A stretch of 64,000 nucleotides of DNA from Pseudomonas sp. LFM046 (lineage in GTDB: Bacteria; Pseudomonadota; Gammaproteobacteria; Pseudomonadales; Pseudomonadaceae), in assembly GCF_000949385.2 (NCBI RefSeq), contig NZ_JYKO02000001.1:1326620-1390619 (forward strand). Reading direction: 5' to 3'. Made by a program: the position numbers and the translations under genes. The notes under the pieces were generated by a model. That model saw nothing but the letters and a program-made list of their open reading frames with translations, had not been told where the DNA came from and did no database searches. Shown piece after piece: positions 44,746 through 53,365 of the stretch (position 1 is the first letter of the stretch; each line of letters starts with the position of its first letter).

Positions 44746-44822
44746 GGGGACTCGGAGCCTGTTGGCGGAATGGACGGGGAACCGGCTTGCCACCCGGTGG
44801 GGCGGAAAGCCGCGTTCAAGGT

Positions 44823-46229
44823 CTAGCGCTGTCCCTGGGCAAGGCCCTGGACGTGCGCCTGCGACTGGCGCCGGGCCCACTGCCGGGCGAGCGGGCAATA
44901 AACCAGCGCCGGCACGATCAGGCCCACCAGCCAGGAGATGTCGGTATCACCCAAGTGCTGCACCAGCGGCCCGGTGTAGAAGCCGGTGGCGATGAAGGGC
45001 ATCTGCACCAGCACGCCGAACCCATAGGTGCCGATACCCACCCAGTTCCAGCGGCCGTAGCGGCCATCCGGGTCGTCCAGGGCGGCAACGTCGTAACGCT
45101 CTTTGGTGATGAAGTAGTAGTCCACCAGGTTGATGGCGCTCCAGGGCGTGAAGAACGCCAGCAGGAACAGCAGGAACGACTTGAACGCGCTGAGGAAGGA
45201 ATGCTGGCCGATCAGCGCCAGGCTGGTGGAGACGCCGACAATGCCGAGGACGAACAGCAGGCGCTGGCCGTGGGTGACGGTGAAGCGGCTGCGGAACGCG
45301 CTGACGATGGTGGCGATGCACATGAAGCTGCCGTAGGCGTTCAGGGTGGCGATGGTCACTTTGCCGAAGCCCACGCTGAAGAACAGCAGGCTGGCCATCA
45401 GGCCGCTGGCGCCCAGGCCGACGATGTAGCTCACCTCATGTCCGGAGAAGGCGCCGCCCGCCAGCGCGGCGGCGAACACGCCGAGCACCATGGACGTCTG
45501 CGAGCCCAGCACCGAACCCAGGCCGACGGCGAGGAAGGTGCGCATGGGGGACGTGGAGCTGGGCAGGTAACGCGAGTAGTCGGCAACGTAGGGGCCGAAG
45601 GCGATCTGCCAGGAAGCCGACAGCGAAACGGCCAGGAGGAAGGTGTTCCAGCTGAAGTGCCGGTTGTCGAGCAGGGTGGCGATGTCGTTCACCGACAGCA
45701 GGCGCACGAAGAGGTAGGCGAAGGCCACCACGCCGAGCACGCTGGCGACCCGTCCCAGCAGGTGGATCACGCGGTAGCCGCAGACCGTCAGCACCACGAT
45801 CACGGCGGCGAAGATGAGGATACCCGCCGTGTCGCTGACGTTCGCCATGCGGCCGATGGCCTGGCCGGCGAGGACGGTGCCGGTGGCGTTGAAGCCGATG
45901 TACATGATGCAGACCAGCACCAGCGGGATCACGGCGCCGAACACGCCGAACTGCACGCGGCTGGAAATCATCTGCGGCAGGCCGAGGCGCGGCCCTTGGG
46001 CGCCGTGCAGGGCCATGACGATGCCGCCGAACACCTGGCCGATCAGCAGGCCGATCAATGACCAGAACACATCACCGCCCAGCACCACGGCCAGGGCGCC
46101 GGTGACGATGGCGGTGATCTGCAGGTTGGCCCCGAACCACAAGGTGAATTGGCTGAAGAGGCGGCCGTGCCGTTCGCTCTCGGGGATGTAATCGATGGAG
46201 CGCGTTTCGATAAGGGACTTGCCAGACAT
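44823..46229 (-). CDS. NCS1-family permease (cytosine/purine type), putative imidazole-acid transporter
   Basis: 468 residues, about 12 helices, start at 46229 with GGAGGAAAC. NCS1 features: FTLWFGANLQITAIVTGAL in helix 1, GPRLGLPQMISSRVQFG loop, and SASWQIAFGPYVADYSRYLP. In P. aeruginosa, as I recall, an NCS1 permease lies directly beside hutU, and pseudomonads have urocanate carriers in their hut loci. Its place in one row with hutU suggests uptake of urocanate or a related imidazole acid. The substrate is inferred from context only. Confidence 0.88.
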   Translation of the reverse strand: MSGKSLIETRSIDYIPESERHGRLFSQFTLWFGANLQITAIVTGALAVVLGGDVFWSLIGLLIGQVFGGIVMALHGAQGPRLGLPQMISSRVQFGVFGAVIPLVLVCIMYIGFNATGTVLAGQAIGRMANVSDTAGILIFAAVIVVLTVCGYRVIHLLGRVASVLGVVAFAYLFVRLLSVNDIATLLDNRHFSWNTFLLAVSLSASWQIAFGPYVADYSRYLPSSTSPMRTFLAVGLGSVLGSQTSMVLGVFAAALAGGAFSGHEVSYIVGLGASGLMASLLFFSVGFGKVTIATLNAYGSFMCIATIVSAFRSRFTVTHGQRLLFVLGIVGVSTSLALIGQHSFLSAFKSFLLFLLAFFTPWSAINLVDYYFITKERYDVAALDDPDGRYGRWNWVGIGTYGFGVLVQMPFIATGFYTGPLVQHLGDTDISWLVGLIVPALVYCPLARQWARRQSQAHVQGLAQGQR

Positions 46230-46333
46230 GCGGGTTTCCTCCTGCGGCGCCATTGCCCATGGCGCCTCTATTGTTGTTATTGCAACGGATGCCCTGCGGA
46301 CCTGGACGGCTGGCGCCGCCCGGGTTGGCCGCC

Positions 46334-47479
46334 TCAGCTGCGGGCGGCGTCCAGTACGGCGCGGGAGATGATGATTTTCTGGACCTCGGAGGTGCCTTCG
46401 AAGATGCGCAGGATGCGTGCATCGCGCACGAAGCGTTCCAGTGGCAGGTCGCGGATGTAGCCATAGCCGCCGTGCAGCTGGAGGGCGGCATCGGTGATGA
46501 AGCCGGCGGCCTCGGCGGCGAACAGCTTGGCGGTGGCCGATTCCAGGCTGAAGCGCTCGCCCGAGTCGCGGCGAGCCGCCGCCTGCATGGTCAGCAGGCG
46601 CGCCGCTTCCAGTTGTGCGTGCATGTCCGCCAGGCGCCACTGGGTGCCCTGGTAGGCGGCCAGGGGCTTGGGCCCGATCTGCCGTTCCTGGACCCAGCCG
46701 AGGCTGTATTCCATGGCCGCACGGGCGATGCCCAGGGACATGGCCGCCACCTCGACCCGGCCACGGTCCAGCACTTCCATCGCAGTCTTGAAGCCCTGGC
46801 CTTCCTCGCCCAGCAGGGCCGAGGCGGGCAGCCAGCAATCCAGGGCCAGCTCGTAGATGGTGCTGCCGCGCAGGCCCATGGTCTTCTCCGGGCTGGAGAA
46901 GGTGATGCCCTCGGTGCCCTTGGGGATGAGGAAGGCGCTGATGCCACGGTGGCCGGCCTCGGCATCGGTCTTGGCATAGAGCACGATGAAGTCGGCTTCG
47001 CGGGCGTTGGTGATGTAGTGCTTGCTGCCACGGATGCGCCAGCCGTCGTTCTCCCGGCTGGCGCGGGTGCGCATGTCGGCCGGGTTGGAGCCGGCGGCGG
47101 GTTCGGTCAGGCCGAAGGCGCCGAGCAGCTCGCCGCTGGCGGCGCGGGGCAGCCATTCCTGGCGCTGCGCCTCGGTCGCGCCGATGAGGATGGAGTCGGT
47201 GGCCAGGAAGTGCGCGGTCAGCGCCGAGGCGGTGGAGGCGCAGGCGGCCGCCACGGCTTCCACCACGCGGCTCATCGCCAGGCTGCCGATGCCGAAGCCG
47301 CCGTAGGCCTCGGGCAGGTTGATGCCCATGAAGCCCAGCTCGCCCAGGGCCTTGAGGCTGTCGCCACAGAACGACTCGGCTTCGTCGTAGCGTTGGGCGT
47401 TCGCCTGCAGCACATCACGTGCGACGCGCTCGGCGGATTCGATGACCGCGAGTTCCGCGGCGTCCAGTTCGAAGTTCAT
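46334..47479 (-). CDS. Acyl-CoA dehydrogenase
   Basis: FAD flavoprotein making an alpha,beta-double bond in an acyl-CoA, 381 residues. Start at 47479 (MNFELD): GGAG lies 7 nt upstream, while the in-frame ATG at 47485 is too close. Motifs: FGLTEPAAGSNPADMRT (FAD/substrate), GSKHYITNA, LQLHGGYGYIRDLPLERFVRDARILRIFEGTSEVQ, with catalytic Glu in RIFEGTSE at the medium-chain position. Overlaps the CoA-transferase stop region and is in one row with hutU. In context a 3-imidazolylpropionyl-CoA substrate, giving urocanoyl-CoA, is plausible but unproven. Confidence 0.92.
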   Translation of the reverse strand: MNFELDAAELAVIESAERVARDVLQANAQRYDEAESFCGDSLKALGELGFMGINLPEAYGGFGIGSLAMSRVVEAVAAACASTASALTAHFLATDSILIGATEAQRQEWLPRAASGELLGAFGLTEPAAGSNPADMRTRASRENDGWRIRGSKHYITNAREADFIVLYAKTDAEAGHRGISAFLIPKGTEGITFSSPEKTMGLRGSTIYELALDCWLPASALLGEEGQGFKTAMEVLDRGRVEVAAMSLGIARAAMEYSLGWVQERQIGPKPLAAYQGTQWRLADMHAQLEAARLLTMQAAARRDSGERFSLESATAKLFAAEAAGFITDAALQLHGGYGYIRDLPLERFVRDARILRIFEGTSEVQKIIISRAVLDAARS

Positions 47480-47481
47480 CT

Positions 47482-48639
47482 TCATTCTCCAGAGGGGGTC
47501 AGGCCGAACAGGGCATTGGCTTCGCCCAGGTGCGGGGCGGGCGAGGCGGCGTGGGGTTTGCTGCCGTTGAAGAACACCGGCTGCGGGACCAGCGGCGAGC
47601 GCGCGCCGGCCTCCACCAGCAGTTGGCGGGTCTCGGCCTGCTCGCTGCCGGTGGCCTGGGCGAGGTTCCACACGGGAGAGGAGGGCACGCCGGCGTCCAG
47701 CAGCAGGTCGCAGATCTGCTCGACGCGGCGGGTGCCCGTCCAGGCTTCGATCTCCGCCTTCAGTGCGGTTTCGTTGGCGGTACGCGAGCCGTCGTCGACG
47801 AAGCGCGGGTCATCGGCCAGGGCCTCACGTTCCATGCTCTGGCACAGGCGGCGGAACAACTTGTCGCTGGCCACCGCGATCACCACCAGGCCATCGGCGG
47901 CGCGGTAGGTGTCGAAGGGCGTCGAGACCGGGTGGCGGTTGCCCACCAGGCCAGGGGCGTTGCCGTGCGCGAAGAGGTTGGACAGGCCGGTCATCTGCAG
48001 GCTGACCAGCACGTCGAACATCGCCACGTCGAGGTACTGTGCGCCGGCACCGTGGAACTCGCGGGCGAACAGCGCGGAGCTGATCGCCCAGGCGGCGTAG
48101 ACCCCGGCGCAGAGGTCGCCGAGGGCTTCGCCGCTGCGGGTCGGGCCGGTCTCGGGGAAGCCGGTCACGCTCATCAGCCCGGACATGGCCTGGGCGACGA
48201 TGTCGTAGGCCGGGCGGGCGGACAGCGGCCCGCTCTGGCCGAAGCCGGAAATGCTGGCGTAGATCAGCCGGGGGTTGTGCGCCGTGAGGCTGTCGAAATC
48301 GATGCCCAGCCGCTGCGTCACGCCGGGGCGGAAGTTCTCCACCACCACGTCGGCGTCGGCCACCAGTTCGAGGAAGCGCTGCCGCTCGGCGGGGGCCTTG
48401 AAGTCGAGTTCGACGCTGCGTTTGCCACGGTTGATCAGGCCGAAGTAGATGCTCTCGCCATCCTCGCCGAAGGGGCCCAGGTGGCGGCTGTCGTCGCCGT
48501 GGCCGGGGACCTCGAACTTGATGACCTCGGCGCCCAGGTCGGCCAGCATCGCAGTGCAATGCGGGCCGGCCAGCACGCGGCTGAGATCGAGCACGCGGAT
48601 GCCTTGCAGCGGCTTAGGGGTGTGGTTCTGCTTGTTCAT
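47482..48639 (-). CDS. CaiB/BaiF-family CoA-transferase
   Basis: Class III CoA-transferase, 385 residues. N-terminal LQGIRVLDLSRVLAGPHCTAMLADLGAEVIKFE and the RGKRSVELDF segment are signatures; the catalytic Asp is in QYLDVAMFDVLVS. Enzymes of this class pass CoA between carboxylic acids without ATP. It lies 11 bp after hutU and directly before the acyl-CoA dehydrogenase, mirroring the CaiB-CaiA pair of carnitine metabolism. A cycle in which urocanoyl-CoA donates CoA to imidazolepropionate would release urocanate to HutU. Confidence 0.92.
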   Translation of the reverse strand: MNKQNHTPKPLQGIRVLDLSRVLAGPHCTAMLADLGAEVIKFEVPGHGDDSRHLGPFGEDGESIYFGLINRGKRSVELDFKAPAERQRFLELVADADVVVENFRPGVTQRLGIDFDSLTAHNPRLIYASISGFGQSGPLSARPAYDIVAQAMSGLMSVTGFPETGPTRSGEALGDLCAGVYAAWAISSALFAREFHGAGAQYLDVAMFDVLVSLQMTGLSNLFAHGNAPGLVGNRHPVSTPFDTYRAADGLVVIAVASDKLFRRLCQSMEREALADDPRFVDDGSRTANETALKAEIEAWTGTRRVEQICDLLLDAGVPSSPVWNLAQATGSEQAETRQLLVEAGARSPLVPQPVFFNGSKPHAASPAPHLGEANALFGLTPSGE

Positions 48640-48650
48640 GACGTCAGCCC

Positions 48651-50327
48651 TCAGCGCTTGCCGGTGATCATCGGCAGGTTCAGACCCTGTTCCTTGGCGC
48701 AGTCGATGGCGATCTGGTAACCGGCATCGGCGTGGCGCATGACGCCCGTGCCCGGGTCGTTGGTCAGGACGCGGGCGATACGCGCCGCCGCTTCGTCGGT
48801 GCCGTCACAGACGATCACCATGCCCGAGTGCTGGGAGAAGCCCATGCCCACGCCGCCGCCGTGGTGCAGCGAAACCCAGGTGGCGCCGCTGGCGGTGTTC
48901 AGCAGGGCGTTGAGCAGCGGCCAGTCGGAGACGGCGTCGGAGCCGTCCTGCATCGCTTCGGTTTCGCGGTTCGGGCTGGACACCGAGCCGGAGTCCAGGT
49001 GGTCGCGGCCGATCACGATCGGCGCGGACAGCTCGCCGGAGCGGACCATCTCGTTGAAGGCCAGGCCGAGCTTGGCGCGCAGGCCCAGGCCGACCCAGCA
49101 GATCCGCGCCGGCAGACCCTGGAAGCTGATGCGCTCGCGGGCCATGTCCAGCCAGCGGTGCAGGTGGGCGTCGTCCGGGATCAGTTCCTTGACCTTGGCG
49201 TCGGTCTTGTAGATGTCCTGCGGATCACCCGACAGCACCGCCCAGCGGAACGGGCCGATGCCGCGGCAGAACAGCGGACGGATGTAGGCCGGGACGAAGC
49301 CGGGGAAGTCGAAGGCGTTGGCCACGCCCTCTTCCTTGGCCATCTGGCGGATGTTGTTGCCGTAGTCGAAGGTCGGCACGCCCATCTTCTGGAAGTCCAG
49401 CATGGCCTGCACGTGCACCGCCATGGACTGCTTGGCGGCCTTGACCACGGCAGCCGGCTCGGTCTGCGCGCGGTCGCGGTACTGCTCCCAGGTCCAGCCG
49501 ATCGGCAGGTAGCCGTTCAGCGGGTCGTGGGCGCTGGTCTGGTCGGTGACCATGTCCGGGCGCACGCCACGGCGGACCAGCTCCGGCAGGATTTCGGCGG
49601 CGTTGCCCAGCAGGGCGACGGAGATGGCCTTGCCCTCGGCGGTGTACTTGGCGATGCGCGCCAGGGCGTCGTCCAGGTCGGTGGCCTGCTCGTCGACGTA
49701 GCGGCTGCGCAGGCGGAAGTCGATGCTGGTCTGCTGGCACTCGATGTTCAGCGAGCAGGCGCCGGCCAGGGTGGCGGCCAGGGGCTGGGCGCCGCCCATG
49801 CCGCCGAGGCCGGCGGTGAGCACCCAGCGGCCGGTGAGGTTGCCGTTGTAGTGCTGGCGGCCGGCCTCGACGAAGGTTTCGTAGGTGCCCTGGACGATGC
49901 CCTGGCTACCGATGTAGATCCAGCTGCCGGCGGTCATCTGGCCGTACATGGCCAGGCCCTTGGCGTCCAGTTCGTTGAAGTGTTCCCAGTTGGCCCAGTG
50001 CGGCACCAGGTTGGAGTTGGCGATCAGCACGCGCGGGGCGTTGGCGTGGGTCTTGAACACGCCGACCGGCTTGCCGGATTGCACCAGCAGGGTCTCGTCG
50101 TCGTTCAGCTCCTTCAGGGTCTCGACGATCTTGTCGTAGCACTCCCAGTTGCGCGCGGCACGGCCGATGCCGCCGTACACCACCAGCTCTTTCGGGTTCT
50201 CCGCCACCTCGGGGTCGAGGTTGTTCATCAGCATGCGCAGCGGCGCTTCGGTCAGCCAGCTCTTGGCGTTCAGCTTGGTGCCACGCGGGGCGCGGATTTC
50301 GGTGTCACGGAAGCGGGAGGCTTTCAT
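48651..50327 (-). CDS. hutU: Urocanate hydratase HutU
   Basis: NAD-dependent urocanase converting urocanate to imidazolone propionate, second step of histidine breakdown. 558 residues, start at 50327 after AAGGAAAC. Active-site Cys410 ([14 protein letters not shown]) falls at the number known from P. putida; [35 protein letters not shown] and the [15 protein letters not shown] segment are family hallmarks. No hutH, hutI or hutG lies in the window, so this may be a second copy dedicated to the CoA-linked row behind it. Confidence 0.97.
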   Translation of the reverse strand: MKASRFRDTEIRAPRGTKLNAKSWLTEAPLRMLMNNLDPEVAENPKELVVYGGIGRAARNWECYDKIVETLKELNDDETLLVQSGKPVGVFKTHANAPRVLIANSNLVPHWANWEHFNELDAKGLAMYGQMTAGSWIYIGSQGIVQGTYETFVEAGRQHYNGNLTGRWVLTAGLGGMGGAQPLAATLAGACSLNIECQQTSIDFRLRSRYVDEQATDLDDALARIAKYTAEGKAISVALLGNAAEILPELVRRGVRPDMVTDQTSAHDPLNGYLPIGWTWEQYRDRAQTEPAAVVKAAKQSMAVHVQAMLDFQKMGVPTFDYGNNIRQMAKEEGVANAFDFPGFVPAYIRPLFCRGIGPFRWAVLSGDPQDIYKTDAKVKELIPDDAHLHRWLDMARERISFQGLPARICWVGLGLRAKLGLAFNEMVRSGELSAPIVIGRDHLDSGSVSSPNRETEAMQDGSDAVSDWPLLNALLNTASGATWVSLHHGGGVGMGFSQHSGMVIVCDGTDEAAARIARVLTNDPGTGVMRHADAGYQIAIDCAKEQGLNLPMITGKR

Positions 50328-50415
50328 GGTGGTTTCCTTCTTGTTAGGGCGGGTGTTGCTCCGGGCGGCGATTTCCCGATCGCACCTGGGGCGTGGGTGT
50401 GGGTTTCTCATCTCT

Positions 50416-50449
50416 TATACATACAACCATATATCAACCTGTATATACA
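50416..50449 (-). promoter_or_regulatory. HutC operator(s) in hutU promoter
   Basis: Perfect TGTATATACA at 50440-50449 fits the TGTA-N2-TACA site described for Pseudomonas HutC. A second imperfect copy TATACATACA lies at 50416-50425. On the minus strand TTGCCT with 17-19 bp spacing to TTGATA/GATATA could form the promoter, placing the operator in the spacer. The rest of the 388-bp gap 50328-50715 shows no gene. Confidence 0.68.
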
Positions 50450-50652
50450 AGCTAAGGCAAAAACAGGACCAACCTGCCGAGGGCGCCTTGCATCGGGGCC
50501 TCAGGGAATGGAGATGCGCTTATTTTTCAATGGGTTGAGTGGGCGAGACAGGTACTGTCGGCGCGCGCTGGGGCGGACGGAGAAGCCGGCCAGGGCGACG
50601 GACGGAGCGAAAAAAGGTAACGGCGCCTGTTTCGGGTAACGCCCGAACGGCG

Positions 50653-50694
50653 AAAAAACGCAACAAGGCACCCTCGGCTGGAGGCAGCCGAGGG
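50653..50694 (-). terminator. Terminator of hutC
   Basis: Perfect 10-bp stem CCCTCGGCTG-GAGG-CAGCCGAGGG at 50671-50694. Read on the minus strand it is followed by a T-rich stretch with six T residues (50653-50658). It ends hutC transcription and so separates hutC from the hutU operon. Confidence 0.65.
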
Positions 50695-50715
50695 CGATGC
50701 GGGGCGTGGCGGGCG

Positions 50716-51468
50716 TTACTGGCCGAAGCGGCCTTCGAGGCGGTAGCGTGAGCCGGGGTAGACGAGGCGGGCGCAGCCCACTTGCCCCTTGCCGGACCAG
50801 CTGCGGCGGCGGATGAGCAGGCAGGGATCGGTGCGCTTGATGCGCAGCAGCTTGCATTCGGTGGGCGTCGCCTGGATGGCTTCCACCATGTGCTCGGCTT
50901 CGGTCAGCGGCGCCAGTTGCACGAGATAGGCGAAGGGGGTGACGCGGGTGAAGTCCTGCTTCAGGTAGTCGGGGGCGACGTCCGCGTTGACGAAGCGTTC
51001 CTCGATCTGCACCGGGATTTCGTTTTCGTAGTGCACCAGCACCGAGTGGAACAGCGTGCGTACCCCGTCCAGGGGGAAGGGCAGCGAGGCCGCGTCCTGG
51101 TTTGCCAGCGCTTCGAGCAGGATCACTTCGCTGCGATGGGTGTGGCCGCGCGAGGTGATTTCCTCGGCGATGTCATGGATCTGGAACAGCGCGGCATGGC
51201 CCTTGGCTTCGGCAACGAACGTGCCCACCCCCTGCACCCGCACCAGCACGCCTTCGATAGTGAGTTCGCGCAGCGCGCGATTGATGGTCATGCGGCTGAC
51301 GCCCAACTGGTTGAACAGCTCGCTCTCGGAGGGAAGCTTGAAGTTCGGTCCCCAGACGCCGGTACGAATCTGCTGCAGGATGATGTCCTTGACCCTGGCG
51401 TAAAGCGGGGCGGGGCTTTCGAGGGCAAAGGCGGCCAAGGATGCGCGGTCGTCGGAGGAGTGGGGCAC
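50716..51468 (-). CDS. hutC: Histidine utilization repressor HutC
   Basis: GntR-family HutC-subclass repressor released by urocanate, 250 residues, GTG start at 51468. N-terminal winged helix (YARVKDIILQQIRTG...LPSESELFNQLGVSRMTINRALRELT) and C-terminal UTRA ligand domain (about 100-245; FQIHDIAEEITSRGHTHRSEV, QIEERFVNADVAPDYLKQDF, IQATPTECKLLRIKRTDPCLLIRRR). Own terminator downstream; target site is the TGTATATACA before hutU. HutD, often next to hutC, is absent. Confidence 0.93.
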   Translation of the reverse strand: MPHSSDDRASLAAFALESPAPLYARVKDIILQQIRTGVWGPNFKLPSESELFNQLGVSRMTINRALRELTIEGVLVRVQGVGTFVAEAKGHAALFQIHDIAEEITSRGHTHRSEVILLEALANQDAASLPFPLDGVRTLFHSVLVHYENEIPVQIEERFVNADVAPDYLKQDFTRVTPFAYLVQLAPLTEAEHMVEAIQATPTECKLLRIKRTDPCLLIRRRSWSGKGQVGCARLVYPGSRYRLEGRFGQ

Positions 51469-51563
51469 GGATTTTCCTGGAAGTGGTTGGGCGGATCGAA
51501 TCGCCCGCCAGTGTAACCCTGCCCATCAGGCGGCGCCTACCTGCGCCCCGGCGGCGGGCCGCG

Positions 51564-52172
51564 CTATTGGGCGCTGCTCGCCATGGTCGGCTTCAGCGCC
51601 CGTCTCACCTCGGCCTGAATCTTGTACGCCGGCGCCTCCACGGTGTTGTAGTCGCGGGTGTAACGCTGGGCGAAGCCTGCCACGCCCCATTCCTGGTACT
51701 GCTTCACGTGATGCAGTTCGTGGGCCCAGAGGGCGACGTTGTTCTCGGCGTCTTCCGCGTTGCGGAAAACGATCACGTCCACCAGGGTCACGGCTTCCAC
51801 GTCGGGGTTCTGCATCAGGGTGTTGGCGGCGTTCACCTCGTCGTCGACGCCCACCTTGTAGCGCACGGTATCCAGTACCCCCAGGTCGTACCAGGGTTCC
51901 AGCTGCGCGCGAATGTGCAGCGGAATGGGCTGCAACCGGCTGGCGTCCATGTTGTTGCGTGATTCCACGATCCACTGCTGCAGGCTGGTGGAGGCCATCT
52001 GGTTGACGCCTTCCAGCAGCGGCGCCATGTCCCCCTGGCTGCCCGGCGCGCAGAAGCAGGTCACCACGCAGACCTTCGATTGCCCGGCGGGGCAGGCGAG
52101 GGCGGTGGTGGAAATCAAGGAAAGTGCAATGGCGAATGTGCGAAGAAACGTGCATGTGGATACAGCGAGCAA
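51564..52172 (-). CDS. Secreted DUF4157-like putative zinc metalloprotein
   Basis: 202 residues. A TTG start at 52172 is supported by GGGAGG 6-7 nt upstream; the frame then gives a signal peptide (FLRTFAIALSLISTTALACPAG). A thermolysin-like zinc motif is visible in LWAHELHHVKQYQEWGV (HExxH), with RYTRDYNTVEAPAY further on. This fits DUF4157, a domain found alone or linked to extracellular contractile injection systems. Several Cys (CPAGQSKVCVVTCFC) may form disulfides outside the cytoplasm. Not obviously related to its hut neighbours; function unknown. Confidence 0.75.
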   Translation of the reverse strand: MLAVSTCTFLRTFAIALSLISTTALACPAGQSKVCVVTCFCAPGSQGDMAPLLEGVNQMASTSLQQWIVESRNNMDASRLQPIPLHIRAQLEPWYDLGVLDTVRYKVGVDDEVNAANTLMQNPDVEAVTLVDVIVFRNAEDAENNVALWAHELHHVKQYQEWGVAGFAQRYTRDYNTVEAPAYKIQAEVRRALKPTMASSAQ

Positions 52173-52377
52173 CTAGGGCCTCCCGGGAACGCTGACGGCG
52201 CGCGCCATTATGGACAGCGGCGCCCGGATTTGGTTGCGCGCCGCCCGGTCGGCCGACGGCCGGGAGGGGACACCGATTCAGTTGAAAACAGGGTGCTGCT
52301 GAAGGGCAGAAAAAGAGAAGACTGCCGGGATCGGGCCAGCCTACACTGAGGCCCTCCCGCAAGGTTGTCGTTCTTCT

Positions 52378-53148
52378 ATGCCGATCCCGCTGGTCATCCA
52401 CCGCTGCCGAGCGCACTGGTTGGTCACACTGCTGCTCGCCGCTTTCTGGCTCCAGCCTGTGCAGGCCGCCGAGCCGACCGAGTATCGCGTCGGCGTGGAG
52501 CAGGTGGATTACTACCCGATCTATTCCGCCGTACCGCCAGACAACCAGTACCGAGGCTTTGCCCGCGACCTGCTGGACCTGTTCGCCGCCCGCGAGAACC
52601 TGCGCTTCACCTACGTGGTGCTGCCCGTGAGGCGTCTTGCCCATGCGTACCGTGCGGGCCAGCTTGACCTGGTGTTCCCTGACAACCCGCGCTGGGAGGC
52701 GGAGCAGAAACCGGCGGACATCGCCTATTCGCAGCCGGTGCTGCAATTCCAGGACGCCATGCTGGTGCTGCCGCAGCGTCGGGGCCAGCCGCGCGAACGT
52801 TTCCACAGGCTCGGCTTCGTTCGCGGCTTCACGCCGTGGAAGTTCCAGGACGATATCGCCGCCGGGCGGGTGGTCATCCAGGAGGCGCCCAATCCCGAGG
52901 GGCTTATCCACATGGCGCTGGCTGGCCACATCGACGCGGCCAACATGGCGTTGCAGGTGGCGCACTTCCACCTCAAGCGCCAGGGCCAGGAGCACGGCCT
53001 GGTAGTAGCGCCGACGTTGCTGCCGCTCGCCAACAGCTATTACTGCCTGTCCAGCATCCGTCATCCGGAGTTGATCCGCCGCTTCGATGCCTTCCTCCAG
53101 CGAGAGCAGCAAGCGGTGCAGGCGTTGAAGGCCAAGTACGAGCTTTGA
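52378..53148 (+). CDS. Periplasmic solute-binding-like protein (family 3, orphan)
   Basis: 256 residues with a signal peptide (WLVTLLLAAFWLQPVQAAEP). The fold is that of extracellular family-3 binding proteins: YRVGVEQVDYYPIYSAVPPDNQYRGFARDLLDLFAARENLRFTYV, GQLDLVFPDNPRW and C-terminal FLQREQQAVQALKAKYEL. There is no permease nearby. The next plus-strand gene is a chemoreceptor, so a sensory role is possible. Ligand not predictable. Confidence 0.8.
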   Translation: MPIPLVIHRCRAHWLVTLLLAAFWLQPVQAAEPTEYRVGVEQVDYYPIYSAVPPDNQYRGFARDLLDLFAARENLRFTYVVLPVRRLAHAYRAGQLDLVFPDNPRWEAEQKPADIAYSQPVLQFQDAMLVLPQRRGQPRERFHRLGFVRGFTPWKFQDDIAAGRVVIQEAPNPEGLIHMALAGHIDAANMALQVAHFHLKRQGQEHGLVVAPTLLPLANSYYCLSSIRHPELIRRFDAFLQREQQAVQALKAKYEL

Positions 53149-53365
53149 GCCGCGCCACCGACCATCCGGGGCAGTGGCTTTGCCGCCCGAATCCAGTCGC
53201 TCGAATTCACTCATAATCCGAGCGGATATTTCGTTCTCATGGCATTCTCCGCACGGGGCGCGGAGGTAGTGGCCCATCGCCACGCCATTGCGAAGCTTTC
53301 GCATCGCGGCTAGCGCGACGTCGGTTCCCCGTGAATGAACAGGTTGGCCTAAGAAGGAGCTGGAC

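Noticed and set aside
46230-47156. Upstream extension of the NCS1 permease frame to 777 codons
   Set aside because: The extra part is a second frame of the acyl-CoA dehydrogenase gene; GGAGGAAAC before the ATG at 46229 and the family N-terminus fix the real start.
48651-50327. HutU as a thiourocanate hydratase for ergothioneine breakdown (egtBD lies in the same window)
   Set aside because: Cys410 numbering, length and HutC control all fit ordinary urocanase, and no ergothionase-like gene is nearby.
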